The notes under the pieces: generated by a model
Databases searched by the model: none
The model's input: the letters and a program-made list of their open reading frames with translations, nothing else
Told to the model about the DNA's origin: nothing
Translations under genes and position numbers: made by a program
Part shown: positions 1-9,668 of the stretch, piece after piece
How the letters are laid out: each line of letters starts with the position of its first letter
Numbering within the stretch: the stretch's first letter is position 1
Source of the DNA: Cystobasidium ongulense
Lineage: Eukaryota > Basidiomycota > Cystobasidiomycetes > Cystobasidiales > Cystobasidiaceae
Length of the DNA stretch: 64,000 nt
Direction: 5' to 3'
NCBI GenBank assembly: GCA_022835595.1
Contig: BQUP01000009.1
Coordinates: forward strand, 682,001-746,000

Positions 1-1168
1 GGTCGCTTTCTTGTAAATAGTCCACTCTTTTTCTTCTTTGGTCAAGAAAGTGGAAGTCTCCGGATAATCGCTCAAGAAAAAGTATGATAATATTCCACAA
101 AGTGTGGTGAAGATACCCTCACTGTTCAATGCGGAATCCTCGTCAGCTCACCGGTCCGGGGTCTTTAACAGGTGATTTTGATTTCGACCTACAGAATGAA
201 AATCCAGTTCCATCCATTCTTTCCTGCGGTGCCCGACATAAATTGAATACCGTAAGCGAGCAAACCTGAAAGCTGAAATGTGAGTATGCGTCTATGGTTG
301 TTTCAGCTGACAAGCTGGTTTATGCTGACCTGAGAATGCGCCTGCTACTGTTGCAGCTGAGAAGAAAATAGCAATTCTGAATTGCAATCTTGAGCGAGGA
401 TACCATAGGGACAGTAGATAGGTTGCACCGGGGAAGAGTCCGGCTTCGAATACGCCAAGTAGTACTCGCATAGCAATGAGTCCGCCAAAAGTGTTGATGA
501 GACCCATTCCTATCATAGTGATGCCGAAGAGAGTAACGATGAGTGACAGCCAGATCTTGGGTCGTAGCTTCTTTAACATGAGATTTGCAGGGACTTCGCA
601 TAGATTGTACGAAACGAAGAACAAACCTGAGAAAGTGTGAAATGGACTTCTTTAGCTTGTTGCAATGGAACACTGAATAGATCGTCTCCCTGACCATATT
701 GCGGTGCGGAGCGTTCATCAGGTTTTAGGGCATGACGAAGATCACGTACTGAGTGCAAGAGCGTAGTCACCCTCTGTCATATTCAAGTCCTTCTCAAGCC
801 CAGCCAAACGAGCATTTCCAATACTGCAATTGGGTGAAGTAATCAGATTACTTGCGGGAGGAAACAAGTGGCGAATATCGCGCAAGCTTGGCAACTGTAC
901 ACTGGACTTGCAAAACTCACTTTCCGCGATCCAAGAAGGCGACTAGGTACAATAGAGCGAGAATCCACAGAAGTTTGGCATCAATCTTTCTGTAGAGACG
1001 ATCTTCCTGCTTCGCATCGAGATGTACAGCTGGCTCATGGACAGCGTTGAAATTGTCGCCGAAATGGCCGTCGTCAGGCGGAGTTGCGAGACCAGTCTCA
1101 GCCTGACCATGGCTTGACTTTTCGACGTGCCCTAAGCCTGTGGGCTTTTCAGCAAGATGCATTGCCAT
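1..1168 (-). CDS. MFS transporter, anion:cation symporter (allantoate permease-like) family, 3' end outside window
   Basis: Plasma-membrane secondary transporter, probably for an organic anion. The start is the ATG at 1168. Exon 1 (1168-921) has a hydrophilic tail ending in the first helix (LLWILALLYLVAFLDR). Exon 2 (823-750) reads NIGNARLAGLEKDLNMTEGD, the loop typical of the Dal5/TNA1 group. Exon 3 (626 to about 308) holds FFVSYNLCEVPANL and the GLFPGATYLLSLWY helix. Further exons near 250 (LLAYGIQFMSG) and 125-1 (EGIFTTLCGILSYFFLSDYP) continue the fold to the window edge, so only about the first half of the usual 500 residues is present. The family is clear from several motifs; the substrate is not. 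The lower exon borders are approximate. Confidence 0.85.
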
Positions 1169-1950
1169 TCTTGCGGCGGGATGGATTCACTGATCCAACC
1201 TTGTCTAGAGGGGGCAACCCAATCTTTCGGTGGGGGCAAATCGGGATGCTGGAAGAACTGAGTCGTGAAGAGGGAAGGATGTTGGAGCACCAGAGTCGGT
1301 TCAAGAAGAGCCCCGCTTTTGCATATCCAGATACACGACATTGATCCGGGGAAACCTTGACCCTCTGTGTAATTGGGCCTGGATTGGCTGATTTCACGGT
1401 ACCGGCATCGGTGACTTGTATACGCTTTTCAAGCCCAACTGTTGTGAGCTGATTCATGTCTCCGTTCTGGGTTCAGAACTTGAAACCTTTAGCGTCAAAA
1501 GTGTCATTGCGATCGTCTTCGGGGCACCGGTTGCCGGTGCCAAGAACAGCGAAAGGTGCAGCAGCGAGGACATCGATAATTTTAGCGCTGCTTAGAACCC
1601 TGGGAAGGGTAATCTACTGTGCAGCAATTAACGTTGTAGAGCATCATGTCCGGGGCTACCAGAGAGGTGCTGCACCTGTCCAGTATGGCGCATGGGCAAA
1701 GGCGCGCATTTATAAAAGGCTGCAACCACCTTATCTTCTTTAGAGTGAGTTTCACCATTGTTATTTGCCTTGTTCATCTGCGGTACGGTAGCATTTGACC
1801 CTATTCATTAAGGTTCTAATAAAGGTGCTTGTTAATCCTGGAATGTCAGTTGCGAAACAGTAGCGTCGGCACAAGTACTCACGTGATGACTCCGAGGGCC
1901 GTCGCACCTGCCCGTGAGCTCTCAAAGCCTTGGAAGATCTCTGATAACCG
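1169..1950. other. intergenic, no gene seen
   Basis: Upstream region of the MFS gene and downstream region of the DUF3632 gene. Short open frames lie on both strands but none shows family motifs or consistent splice signals. A TATAAAAGG string lies near 1710, with no gene start close behind it. Confidence 0.5.
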
Positions 1951-2773
1951 TCATGAACTGACGATAAGAAAGTCTATTCGGCCGGAGGCTTCCTCCGCTA
2001 GAGTACGCGTAGATGAGGATAACTCGGGACTGCCCGACAATCCATCGAGTCTGTGTTTCCAAAAGCGCCATCGGGCTTCACAGAAACCATTTTGGCCCCT
2101 CCACAGCGAGCCTCCTCGAGCAATTGTGCCTCTGTCGTCGTTCAATTCGATGATTGAAGGACCTGCATGCATGACCCACGCGTGGGCAACTGGTATTGTA
2201 TATTCCAAGGGACCAGCCGGAGACCACGGGAGCTCTCCTTCTAAAGCTTCGCGGAGAGCCCATAGCCCATAAAGCGAGAAGTCGGCTACTTTGCATTGCG
2301 TTAGACGGGCCGCTAAGATGTTCTTGTTGAGGTGTGCAGCAAGTTCAGAAGGATCTGATGCTGCAAGGCGCTCTCTCAGTCTTTTGCTACGAAATGGTAG
2401 CAAAGTACGCACGCGACGTGTTCCAATTCTCTCTCATCTGCGGACCAAGCAATGGCAGATCTTTCCAGCACTCCCCACCCCAACAAGCAGCGTTCTTCCC
2501 ATTCTTGTCTTTCAATGGCTTGCTGTTCTTGATGGCTTCTACCAGGTGGACGAGTCGTTCAATCTGCTCGACAGCAGAATTGCCGGAAGCCAACTGGGCG
2601 GCATCAATGACAGACTGCCACAGCGTCCAGCAGAAGGCCTCGACGTCTTCAGTATCGCACAAGGATGTGATTTGCTGAGCGTATACTTGCCCATCCGCTT
2701 CTGCGTTGCTGTGCGTCCAGCCTTGAAGTATGGTCGCCAGAGTGTGATCGAGGGCCGGCCTGGCTGCATGCAT
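1951..2773 (-). CDS. DUF3632 family protein
   Basis: Fungal protein of unknown function. Exon 1 starts at the ATG at 2773 and ends at 2413 in GPQMRENWNTS. A 52-base intron (2412-2361, GTGCGT...TTGCAG) restores the frame to SDPSELAAHLNKNILAARLT. The pattern of W, a leucine-rich stretch, RExWN, then an A-R-L-T segment followed by YGLWALREALE and a block of small residues around WVMHAG resembles DUF3632, which is widespread in ascomycete and basidiomycete accessory gene content. About 256 residues, normal for the family. The start lies 178 bases from the start of the divergent F-box gene, so the two probably share a promoter. The family call rests on pattern memory, not on a search. Confidence 0.6.
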
Positions 2774-2950
2774 CTTGAGGCATCCGGACGAGTCCTCAGG
2801 TGGGCTATACGGCAGCGTAGTTGGAAGGAAGAGAATGCTCTGCCGCTGGCCTTGCTTGCAGCCGGTGTCTGTATCCGTAGAGCAAGAAGCGGCCGATCAT
2901 GAGAGACCAGGCAGATCCCACGTCGGCTTGAAGCTTTGTTATCTCGACCA

Positions 2951-4036
2951 ATGGAGCATCTCAGTATTGGTCCACAGGAAGAAGACAGCCCGCTGCTGAG
3001 CCTGCCAGATGAGCTCTTGCTTCAGGTGCGATCCACTCATCCGCTCGCTGGAGCACGTCCTGATGATCGGGCATGCATTGCCGATGACAGATAATATCGC
3101 TGTGCGAGCCAGCTTCCCTGCTTCAGCTATCTCGCTGTTCTCGAAGGTCAGACCTCACACTGCTGGAGAGGCTTCCAGACCGCCGAGCTGATGAGCCCCG
3201 GTTACATCGATGACAGCTTTCGCGACATTCTTCTCGCCACATCGGGCGAGCATATATGGACTACTTCAAGACTGAGCTATGCACCTATCAAGTGCAGAAA
3301 GACTCAAATGTTCCCTTTCGGCGTGTCGTTCACTAACGAGGTGGAAGTCCCACTGCCTGATCGTTTCGACGGGATCGCCGAGCCCGCCTTCGCGAGACTC
3401 ATGTTTGAGAAAGGGTGTTCTGTAAGTCAGTAGTCTTACCAGTACCTATCAGGACCCGCTGGGTTTAAGCTTTGCATGCGCAGTCCTGTCGATCCCACCG
3501 AGGGAAGGCATATACAGCTTTACAGCTCCGGCTTTGCGATACCTGCAGAGACACACAGTAAGGCTTGTATTGTCGTAGGGCCTTACCACACAAATACTGA
3601 CAGTAACTTGTCGTAGTTGCGTGAAACGGAGTCGTCTCTTAGATGTCATCCAACCATTTGCAGGAGCATATCATTATACCGAGGAAGATGCCAACGCATG
3701 GCTTGCATCGGTTCGGCTGCACTGCTCGAAACAGCAGGCGATTCTCGAAGAAGACTTATACTGGAAAGAGGAAGTGCAGAAGCACACAAAACTGGCAATA
3801 CAGGGCAGTCGGGTCACCAAACTTACTCTCGATGCGAAAGAAATGGCTGCTAGCAAGAAGCGGGACCAATTCGAACGCCAGTGGCGCGAATGGCTTGAAG
3901 CAAGGTAAGTGCGCTGTATATAGTATGAAGGTCCAGGCATGACTGATCGTTATCGGATTTTACCAGTCGGGTAGTGAATGAAGGCAGTGCTGATCCAAGA
4001 CTTGCCGGGTCGACTCAACGCAATAGCTTGGTATAA
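2951..4036 (+). CDS. F-box protein with CxxC motif, basidiomycete type
   Basis: Probable substrate adaptor of an SCF ubiquitin ligase. The ATG at 2951 opens exon 1 (to 3025), ending LLSLPDELLLQ. Exon 2 (3091-3146) continues IISLCEPASLLQLSRCS, so together they form a canonical F-box. Exon 3 (3196-3421) contains FRDILLATSGEHIW and AEPAFARLMFEKGC; exon 4 (3484-3557) reads SCRSHRGKAYTALQLRLCDTC, giving two CxxC-like pairs as in many basidiomycete F-box proteins. Exon 5 (3617-3904) is charged and helical. The stop at 4036 follows a last exon from 3967. The 3' end is uncertain: another frame from ATG 3978 to 4121 contains LNAIAWYNRK and DHPKQWRVSEQQ, which look more like the family C-terminus, but I found no splice site reaching it. 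Intron 2 needs a GAG acceptor, which is unusual. Confidence 0.75.
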
Positions 4037-4222
4037 TCGAAAGCGTACGGCACGGTCGGTCACGGATCATCCAAAGCAGTGGCGAGTCTCGGAGCAGCAA
4101 GTGCTATTTGATTGCATATAGGACAAATGATGCGCCTACAAGAATTTGAGAAAGCCTATGTACCGAAGGCTGCGCAAAAGATAGCTACATGTATGATACC
4201 ACTCTCACGAACGTTCTGCAAT

Positions 4223-4610
4223 TTACTGCTGGATATTCTGGTCCTTGATAGGGATGTCCTGGTCGTAGCCGCATTAGCTTTGACGAATGACTTTATACAT
4301 ACTGTAACACTCACTCTTCCGGTGCCTTTCTGGAAACCTGTGCGAGCGTAATCGGAGTACTTCTCCTGTTCTTCACGACTGAGGTCCTTTCCTGCGTACT
4401 GTCCAGCTCTGCCAACGCCCTGGTCCAAGAAGTCGCCTTTCTGCGAGGAAGCTCCTGCACCAGGCTGTTATTCACTTGCTTGTCAGTCAATTTCCAAACA
4501 TCGACGATGCGGAGAAGTAAAAAGTGACGTACGGCTGCGTTGGGGTCGGCAGCGGTGTTGCCGGAGCCCTTGTGGGTGACCTTGTTGGCGAGATCCTTGA
4601 TCTTGTCCAT
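4223..4610 (-). CDS. small hydrophilic fungal stress-type protein
   Basis: Three exons (4610-4533, 4464-4315, 4258-4223) sum to 88 codons and give an 87-residue protein. It starts MDKIKDLANKVTHKG, has KGDFLDQGVGRAGQYAG and LSREEQEKYSDYARTGFQ, and ends TGRDIPIKDQNIQQ. This layout (amphipathic N-terminus, D-x-G-V-G segment, S-R-E-x-x-E-K-x-x-D-x-A-R segment, T-G-R/K-D-I-P-I-K-D end) is shared by a group of small conserved fungal proteins that are often abundant under stress. The function is unknown. All introns are GT-AG and in phase 0. It converges with the F-box gene on the other strand. Confidence 0.75.
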
Positions 4611-5014
4611 TGTATAGTAACTTTGTGAGTGTTGTTTAGTTCTGGTGAGAGCAGAGGAAAGCTGTTCACTCTGAGTTCTTGTCGCAGCCACCTTTTGCCA
4701 CCAAAACGGGATCAAGTCAGTCTGAATTCCTGACATCATTCACGAATTGATGCAATCTCCGGAAGAACAGGCTTTCGCGAGACTGATCAGGTCTGGCTGC
4801 GCTGCGCTGCGCAGGTGAACCGAGCCGATTCGTTCTGGGACGGACGCTTCTGGCCGCCGCAAGTATTCGGATGGGCCATGCGCAGACCCAGGCAACGCCA
4901 GAGTGGATGGAAGCATATGAAGATGTTTGCAAGCTTCTAAAGACTGAAGTACATGCATCTCTGACCTAACACCACCTAGCACAAGCCACGTCTGGAATCC
5001 TCCAGCGCGATAAA
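4611..5014. other. intergenic, no gene seen
   Basis: Lies between two minus-strand genes and must hold the promoter of the small stress-type gene. Short minus-strand open frames here show no recognisable motif. Confidence 0.5.
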
Positions 5015-6131
5015 TCAGGCAGCTGGTTTTGCCTCTTCTTTCGGCTTCTCTTCTTTAAAAGGAGACTTCTTGCAAGACATGCAATTCCGCTTGTTAGCAA
5101 TGGCAAGCAGCTGTGGGAATTTCATTTCAATCATCATCTGATCCTAATTGTCGATTCTTTGAGGCTGCACATACAAGTTCGAGACCGTGAACATCGGTAC
5201 AGTCCTTCAAAACTTTGGGTCCGTTTCCTGAATCGCAAGTCCACTTGTTTTCAGCTTCTCTGTTGATGGTCCAAGTGTACTGCTCAAGGACTCCATTCAT
5301 GATGACGGTTGCCAAGTCAGGGTCTTCAGCTTTCTTTACCACCGCGTATAAGTTCAGTACCACTTCAGGCGACGCTGACGGCCAGCTTGCACTGTGTGTG
5401 ATACGGAAGTGAGCTGCGAAAGAAGTGCAATGTAATGACATGACGCAGGCCTACCGGAGCTTCTCCGTCATCCAGTCAAATAACCGCCGCATCTTATACT
5501 TATAAGCAGCCTGGTAGACAGCTCGAATAAAGTGAATATCGGTCGTCTTAGGAAGATCCAGATCGTTGAAAAGGAATGGTAAGATCCTTTCCATCAACAG
5601 AGCGTTTTCATCCAGCTTGAGATATGGCAAAGCCTTGATACTATCTGGTCCAGCTCCAAAAGGGGGAGGTTTTGTCTTAAGTAGATCTGCTAATACTGTA
5701 GAAGCGCTAATAAGGTTCATTCTTCTGACTGGGAAAGCCACGATAGAGGCACTCGTTGGATCTTTCCCCCCGATGACCATATCAACGTCTTTGAGGCCTA
5801 AATCTCGAATAATATAATCGACGGGAATAGCAAGTGCAGTAGAAACAGGCTTCGCTTCGGTCTTCTGAGGAGAAGGCTTCGCCTCTGTCTTCTGAGAAGA
5901 GGGCTTCACAGGCTCGGCGGGCTTTGGTGTGGCTTCAGGAGATTGAGTAACTTTGACGCCTGGACTTTTCGGTGCAGACGCTCTTGATCCACCTGCTCGA
6001 GGAGGGGCATAATCGAAGTATGGAAACTGCGGAGGAGATTGACGCGGTTCTTCGGAAGATGGCATCGTCAGACGGAACGCCGTCGGTATCCAAGTTGTGC
6101 CAAATAAAGACTGGTCCTCTCGAGATGCCAT
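5015..6131 (-). CDS. BTB/POZ domain protein with Pro/Lys-rich N-terminus
   Basis: Exon 1 (6131-5455) encodes a disordered N-terminus with a tandem decapeptide, S/P-x-QKTEAKP, near residues 80-95, then a BTB-like domain (VDMVIGGKDP, VFPVRR-type hairpin, LLMERILPFLFNDLDLP, YQAAYKYKMRRLFDWM). Splicing from 5454 to the acceptor before 5391 keeps frame and gives KLRASWPSASPEVVLNLYAV. A last exon after a short intron near 5180-5149 reads DQMMIEMKFPQLLAIANKRN followed by CMSCKKSPFKEEKPKEE and a stop at 5015. The BTB plus helix plus terminal CxxC layout is common in basidiomycetes; partners are unknown. The donor of the last intron is ambiguous (a 31- or 50-base intron fits). An internal ATG at 6065 could be the real start. 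Confidence 0.75.
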
Positions 6132-6938
6132 CCTGTGGCAACTACGGCGCGGTAGAGAAGGTAACGTTTACCAGCCCGGAGTCAAGCTTGCTGCTGCAGG
6201 TAAGAATGAGGTGGTCGACTCGAGATTCTGATGGTAAGAAGCAAACATGTGGGTTGCGGTTGTGGCCGCCTGCCTGCCTCACGCTTCTTTGTTTGGTTCA
6301 TGTTAGCCAGACGGCCGACGCGTATGTGCATCAACGGCCATTTAGTTGGCAATATCACAGTGCGAATGAGATATGAAGCTTTACTGCCAACCCTAGCTGG
6401 CCACAACATGTTTTTTATACGGGTGCCATTGCGGACTTTGAAGATTAGGTCCTCCTTTCCTCTCATCCGATGCATATCATGTTCTGGCAGAGCTCACATC
6501 GCGGTCTGAACAGCTTCTAATTTCCGGTCTGCTGTCATCGAGGCCTTGATTCTCCAGGCTGCTGATCCTCTCTTACTCTCTAGCGCATTCCATGGGCCAG
6601 TCGTGGCGGACAAAGCAGCATGTCCATACGTCCAAAGGCCAGGCAAGCGACTGCGATGCGCTTGCGACTGCAGTGAGTAGATACAGCATACCACGAGAGT
6701 AGGTGGAAAGCGGAGTTTCTTGATACGCTTGACCATTTCGCTGGTTTTGTGAAGCGGCAAATCTGCTGCAGGACGCCATAAATGATCTCCTTGGCTTGCC
6801 TTTCGGATGCTGAACAGCCTTGCCTCCTCCCATCTTATGACAAGCCTACTTAAACTAGGGCTGAAGTCAGGTCTAGTGAAAAGGGCATAGGTCTGAGCAG
6901 CACGGTATATCTCACTGACCCCATGACTGCGGTTTCAT
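6132..6938. other. intergenic, no supported gene
   Basis: Promoter side of the BTB gene and 3' side of the polyphosphatase gene. A minus-strand frame at 6760-6494 has a hydrophobic N-terminus, but nothing else supports it as a gene. Confidence 0.45.
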
Positions 6939-9285
6939 TCATCCTACGAAGCCCGACGAAACATACATGCGTTTGACGTATTCTTTCCACAATGCTTTGC
7001 TACCTGCAAGATCTTTTGCGAGGTTCAGCAAGACTGGAATATTCCATTCCTTCATTTGATAAGGTGCATGAACACTCTTTTCGAACGCAGAGGAGTTGCC
7101 ATGCATATGTGCGGGAAGGTACGTCTTGAGACTTTCTGTCGGGTATGTAACATACTCGATAGTCCAATTAGGGTGTTCGTATTTATCAAGTGGTAGATAA
7201 TATTGTGTGAACCCTAGCGGAGTGAGATAGCGATTCATTCGAGAAGGTGAGTGTGGACTAGAATACCTCGGTAACCTTGGGATTGGCTTTTTCTTCTTTT
7301 TTCTGTGCTTCCTTCCCTTCCTACGTCGCGTGATATCGATTTCGAGTAAAGCATGGTAGGCCTCGGTGGTGTCCATGTTCCACACCTGCAACGCGCGTTC
7401 GACGATTCGATGCCAGATTCCCACTTCTCCGACCGCCTTGTCTGGAACTGCACTCGATGCGATGTATGCATCATCTGGATTCGATACGTTGTAGTGCCAA
7501 ACTCTGATCGATGGTAAAAAGGTAGGGACTATACTAGGCGAAGTATGTGCAATTGCGTAATCTTCGTATTTGAGCTTTCTTCTGGGTGGGAGCGCAGAGA
7601 ACGAGTCATACAGATCACCATGCAGTAATTTTGCAATAGAGAATCTATCCTGATTTAGAAAACTACTTTTCAAGCTCCTCTTCCGACTCTTCTTCTTTTT
7701 ACCGTTGTTCAAGCTTGACCAATCGAGGTAACTGAACGCGTCCACCTGCCCCAATATCCCGTTGTCAGCAAGCTCTTTCCTGCCGCAGCAAAGGAATCAA
7801 CTGGCATGCTTACGTTGACGTGACCAAAGACCTGACCGACGATGGTGTCTTGAAAGGCGACTGAGATCTCGGTGTAGCGGTCGAGGCCTGTAGAGTGACA
7901 GGGGCTAGCCTTAGCTTTGTGGGTGAGTATAAAGTCCGCGAATCTTGTACTCACAACCGTCATACCAGCCTGATGCTGTAGGTGGTACATGTCCGGTAAG
8001 CCAGACTTGCATACCACTCTCGCGCCAGCGACCAAGCTGTACAACCAGCCAGTCAAGTTGAGCTGTGCCTGGGTCCGCAGAGTCTCCTGCTCGAGTAGGA
8101 GGACATCCATCGACGACCTTGTTGTTCTCATCTTTTCGTTTTCAAAAAGGAACATCAACCTTTAGGAATTGAAAATGCACCGAGAGCGGAGCGGACATCA
8201 ACTCACAAAAGTACATTGTGTTCAGGGAGACTACCACTAGCTGGTCAGGGATAACTTCCCTTGAGAAATAGGCGCCGCGTGCTACGGTATGGTATTCTTC
8301 TGCTGGCACAAATGCTTTCCAGATGCTGCATTAAAGACCTTCAATCAGCCGAAAGCAAACAGGGCAGTGCAGTCCGGGACCTGAAATTACTTTGCGAATT
8401 CTGTCGTTATCGAGTTGGGTCCAGGACGCTGAGCAGAAAAGATGGAGCTCAGCCTAACCACTCTTCTTGAAACTCGTTTGTGACTACTCACAATAATATT
8501 GTGGGCTGGTAAAGGAAAGCAAAGATCAGTAATGTTTCGTACCGTCGGAAGCTCCATCGAATTGCAAAAGCTCACGATAAATATCATTATTGCCTAAGCT
8601 CGGCACAACTGGGATACCTCTATCTTCAAACATCTTCTTGAATCGCTTCATGATATTGCGGTTCAGCTCGTAGATCTCTTTCATTGATCGAGGGTATGCA
8701 GAGTCCGAGTCGTGTCTAGATGACACGGAAGGATTAATCGCCTGCTCAGAGGGTATTGACGAGTCGTATTAGTCAATTCCACGCACCTAGCGTTATCGCC
8801 TGTGACTATGACAAAATCGACATCATGCTTCCAGTTCTCGTCGAGCCAGTCAAAGGCAAAGTCGGAGAGTGCAGCCGGAGTGTCGCATTCGCTGCAGGAC
8901 CACAGGACTAGCATGAGTCGCATCGAGACTGGATTCAAACAACAGCAACCCACCTGACGGGTGTTCCCAGCCAGCCAGCTCGCTCCGGATCATCATGCGG
9001 GCGGTCGTGGTGGCAGGAAGCCTGGACGCTCGAGTTTGCGCGGTAGAATGGATCTGGATGAATGTCTGTGATGTGCAGGCTGGATGGCACTCTCAGCATT
9101 GTGACAGTCACTTGCATGATCCTGCTGCAACATACAATCTTCCAGTTGGCTTCCTTGCGTTCGATTGCCCGCTCGAGGCGACAGCAAAGACCAGCGAGCA
9201 CCACTGCAGCCTCGACAGCAGCAGCATTGGAGACGATGCAGGGCACTACAGCAGCACTGACGCCGAGCGATGCATGTGCAAGCAC
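6939..9285 (-). CDS. PPN1: endopolyphosphatase (calcineurin-like metallophosphoesterase)
   Basis: Cleaves long polyphosphate chains internally; the yeast enzyme is vacuolar and membrane-anchored. Exons in order show LHITDIHPDPFYRANSS (metal-binding DxH), DVDFVIVTGDNAR (GDNxR), GIPVVPSLGNNDIY (GNND), FQDTIVGQVFGHVN (GHxN) and a C-terminal part MGQVDAFSYLDWSS...GDLYDSFSALPPRRKLKYE ending at 6939. The last exon contains a lysine/arginine stretch (RRRKGRKHRKKKKKP). The N-terminus is uncertain. A hydrophobic stretch (LGVSAAVVPCIVSNAAAVEA) near 9270-9210 could be the membrane anchor, but there is no clean in-frame ATG, so the start may lie in another small exon near 9370. The domain order and C-terminal motifs make PPN1 a safe call. 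A DHH-type polyphosphatase lies at the other end of the window. Confidence 0.85.
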
Positions 9286-9668
9286 GTTCTTCTCGCTGTA
9301 TCTTGTCCTATGGGCGAAGAGCGAGCTGCAAGGATGAGCACCGTATCAAGCCGACTTCTTCGATCATCTCTATCATGAGCTGTATACCCTCCAGGTACCC
9401 CGGCCACGTTCGTAAAGAGCTCGGGAGCCCCATCCTTGCGTGCTGTGCTATTTCGGTGCTGGGTGTTTGCTATTCCAGTCTATTTCTAAAAAATCCTCGC
9501 TGGATCCTCGACAGCATGGCATGGGCATTGATTCTATGCTACAGCTTCGTATGCTCACTACTACGTATCAGTCTACAGAACATGCAACCTCTTACTCAAT
9601 CCGTCGCTACTTTAATTCCTGGACTTGCTTGCTACTGACTTCCTTACTCCGCTTCGAGGTTCCCTTTT
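9286..9668. other. intergenic, possibly including the PPN1 first exon
   Basis: Between the PPN1 5' end and the HOP1 stop codon. Several overlapping plus-strand open frames here show no motif. An unspliced 5' exon of PPN1 may hide near 9370. Confidence 0.4.

Noticed and set aside
1705-1720. TATAAAAGG string resembling a TATA box
   Set aside because: No plus-strand gene starts within a plausible distance.
2361-2412. Apparent frameshift or 22-base micro-intron in the DUF3632 gene
   Set aside because: A normal 52-base GTGCGT...TTGCAG intron restores the frame, so no defect or ultra-short intron is needed.
5392-5454. Apparent frame break between the two BTB-gene exons
   Set aside because: Using the second acceptor (CACACACAG) instead of the first gives an in-frame join, so the gene looks intact.
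6494-6760. Minus-strand frame with a hydrophobic N-terminus, resembling a small secreted protein
   Set aside because: Only 88 codons, no conserved cysteines or splice pattern; overlapping frames on both strands are equally open.
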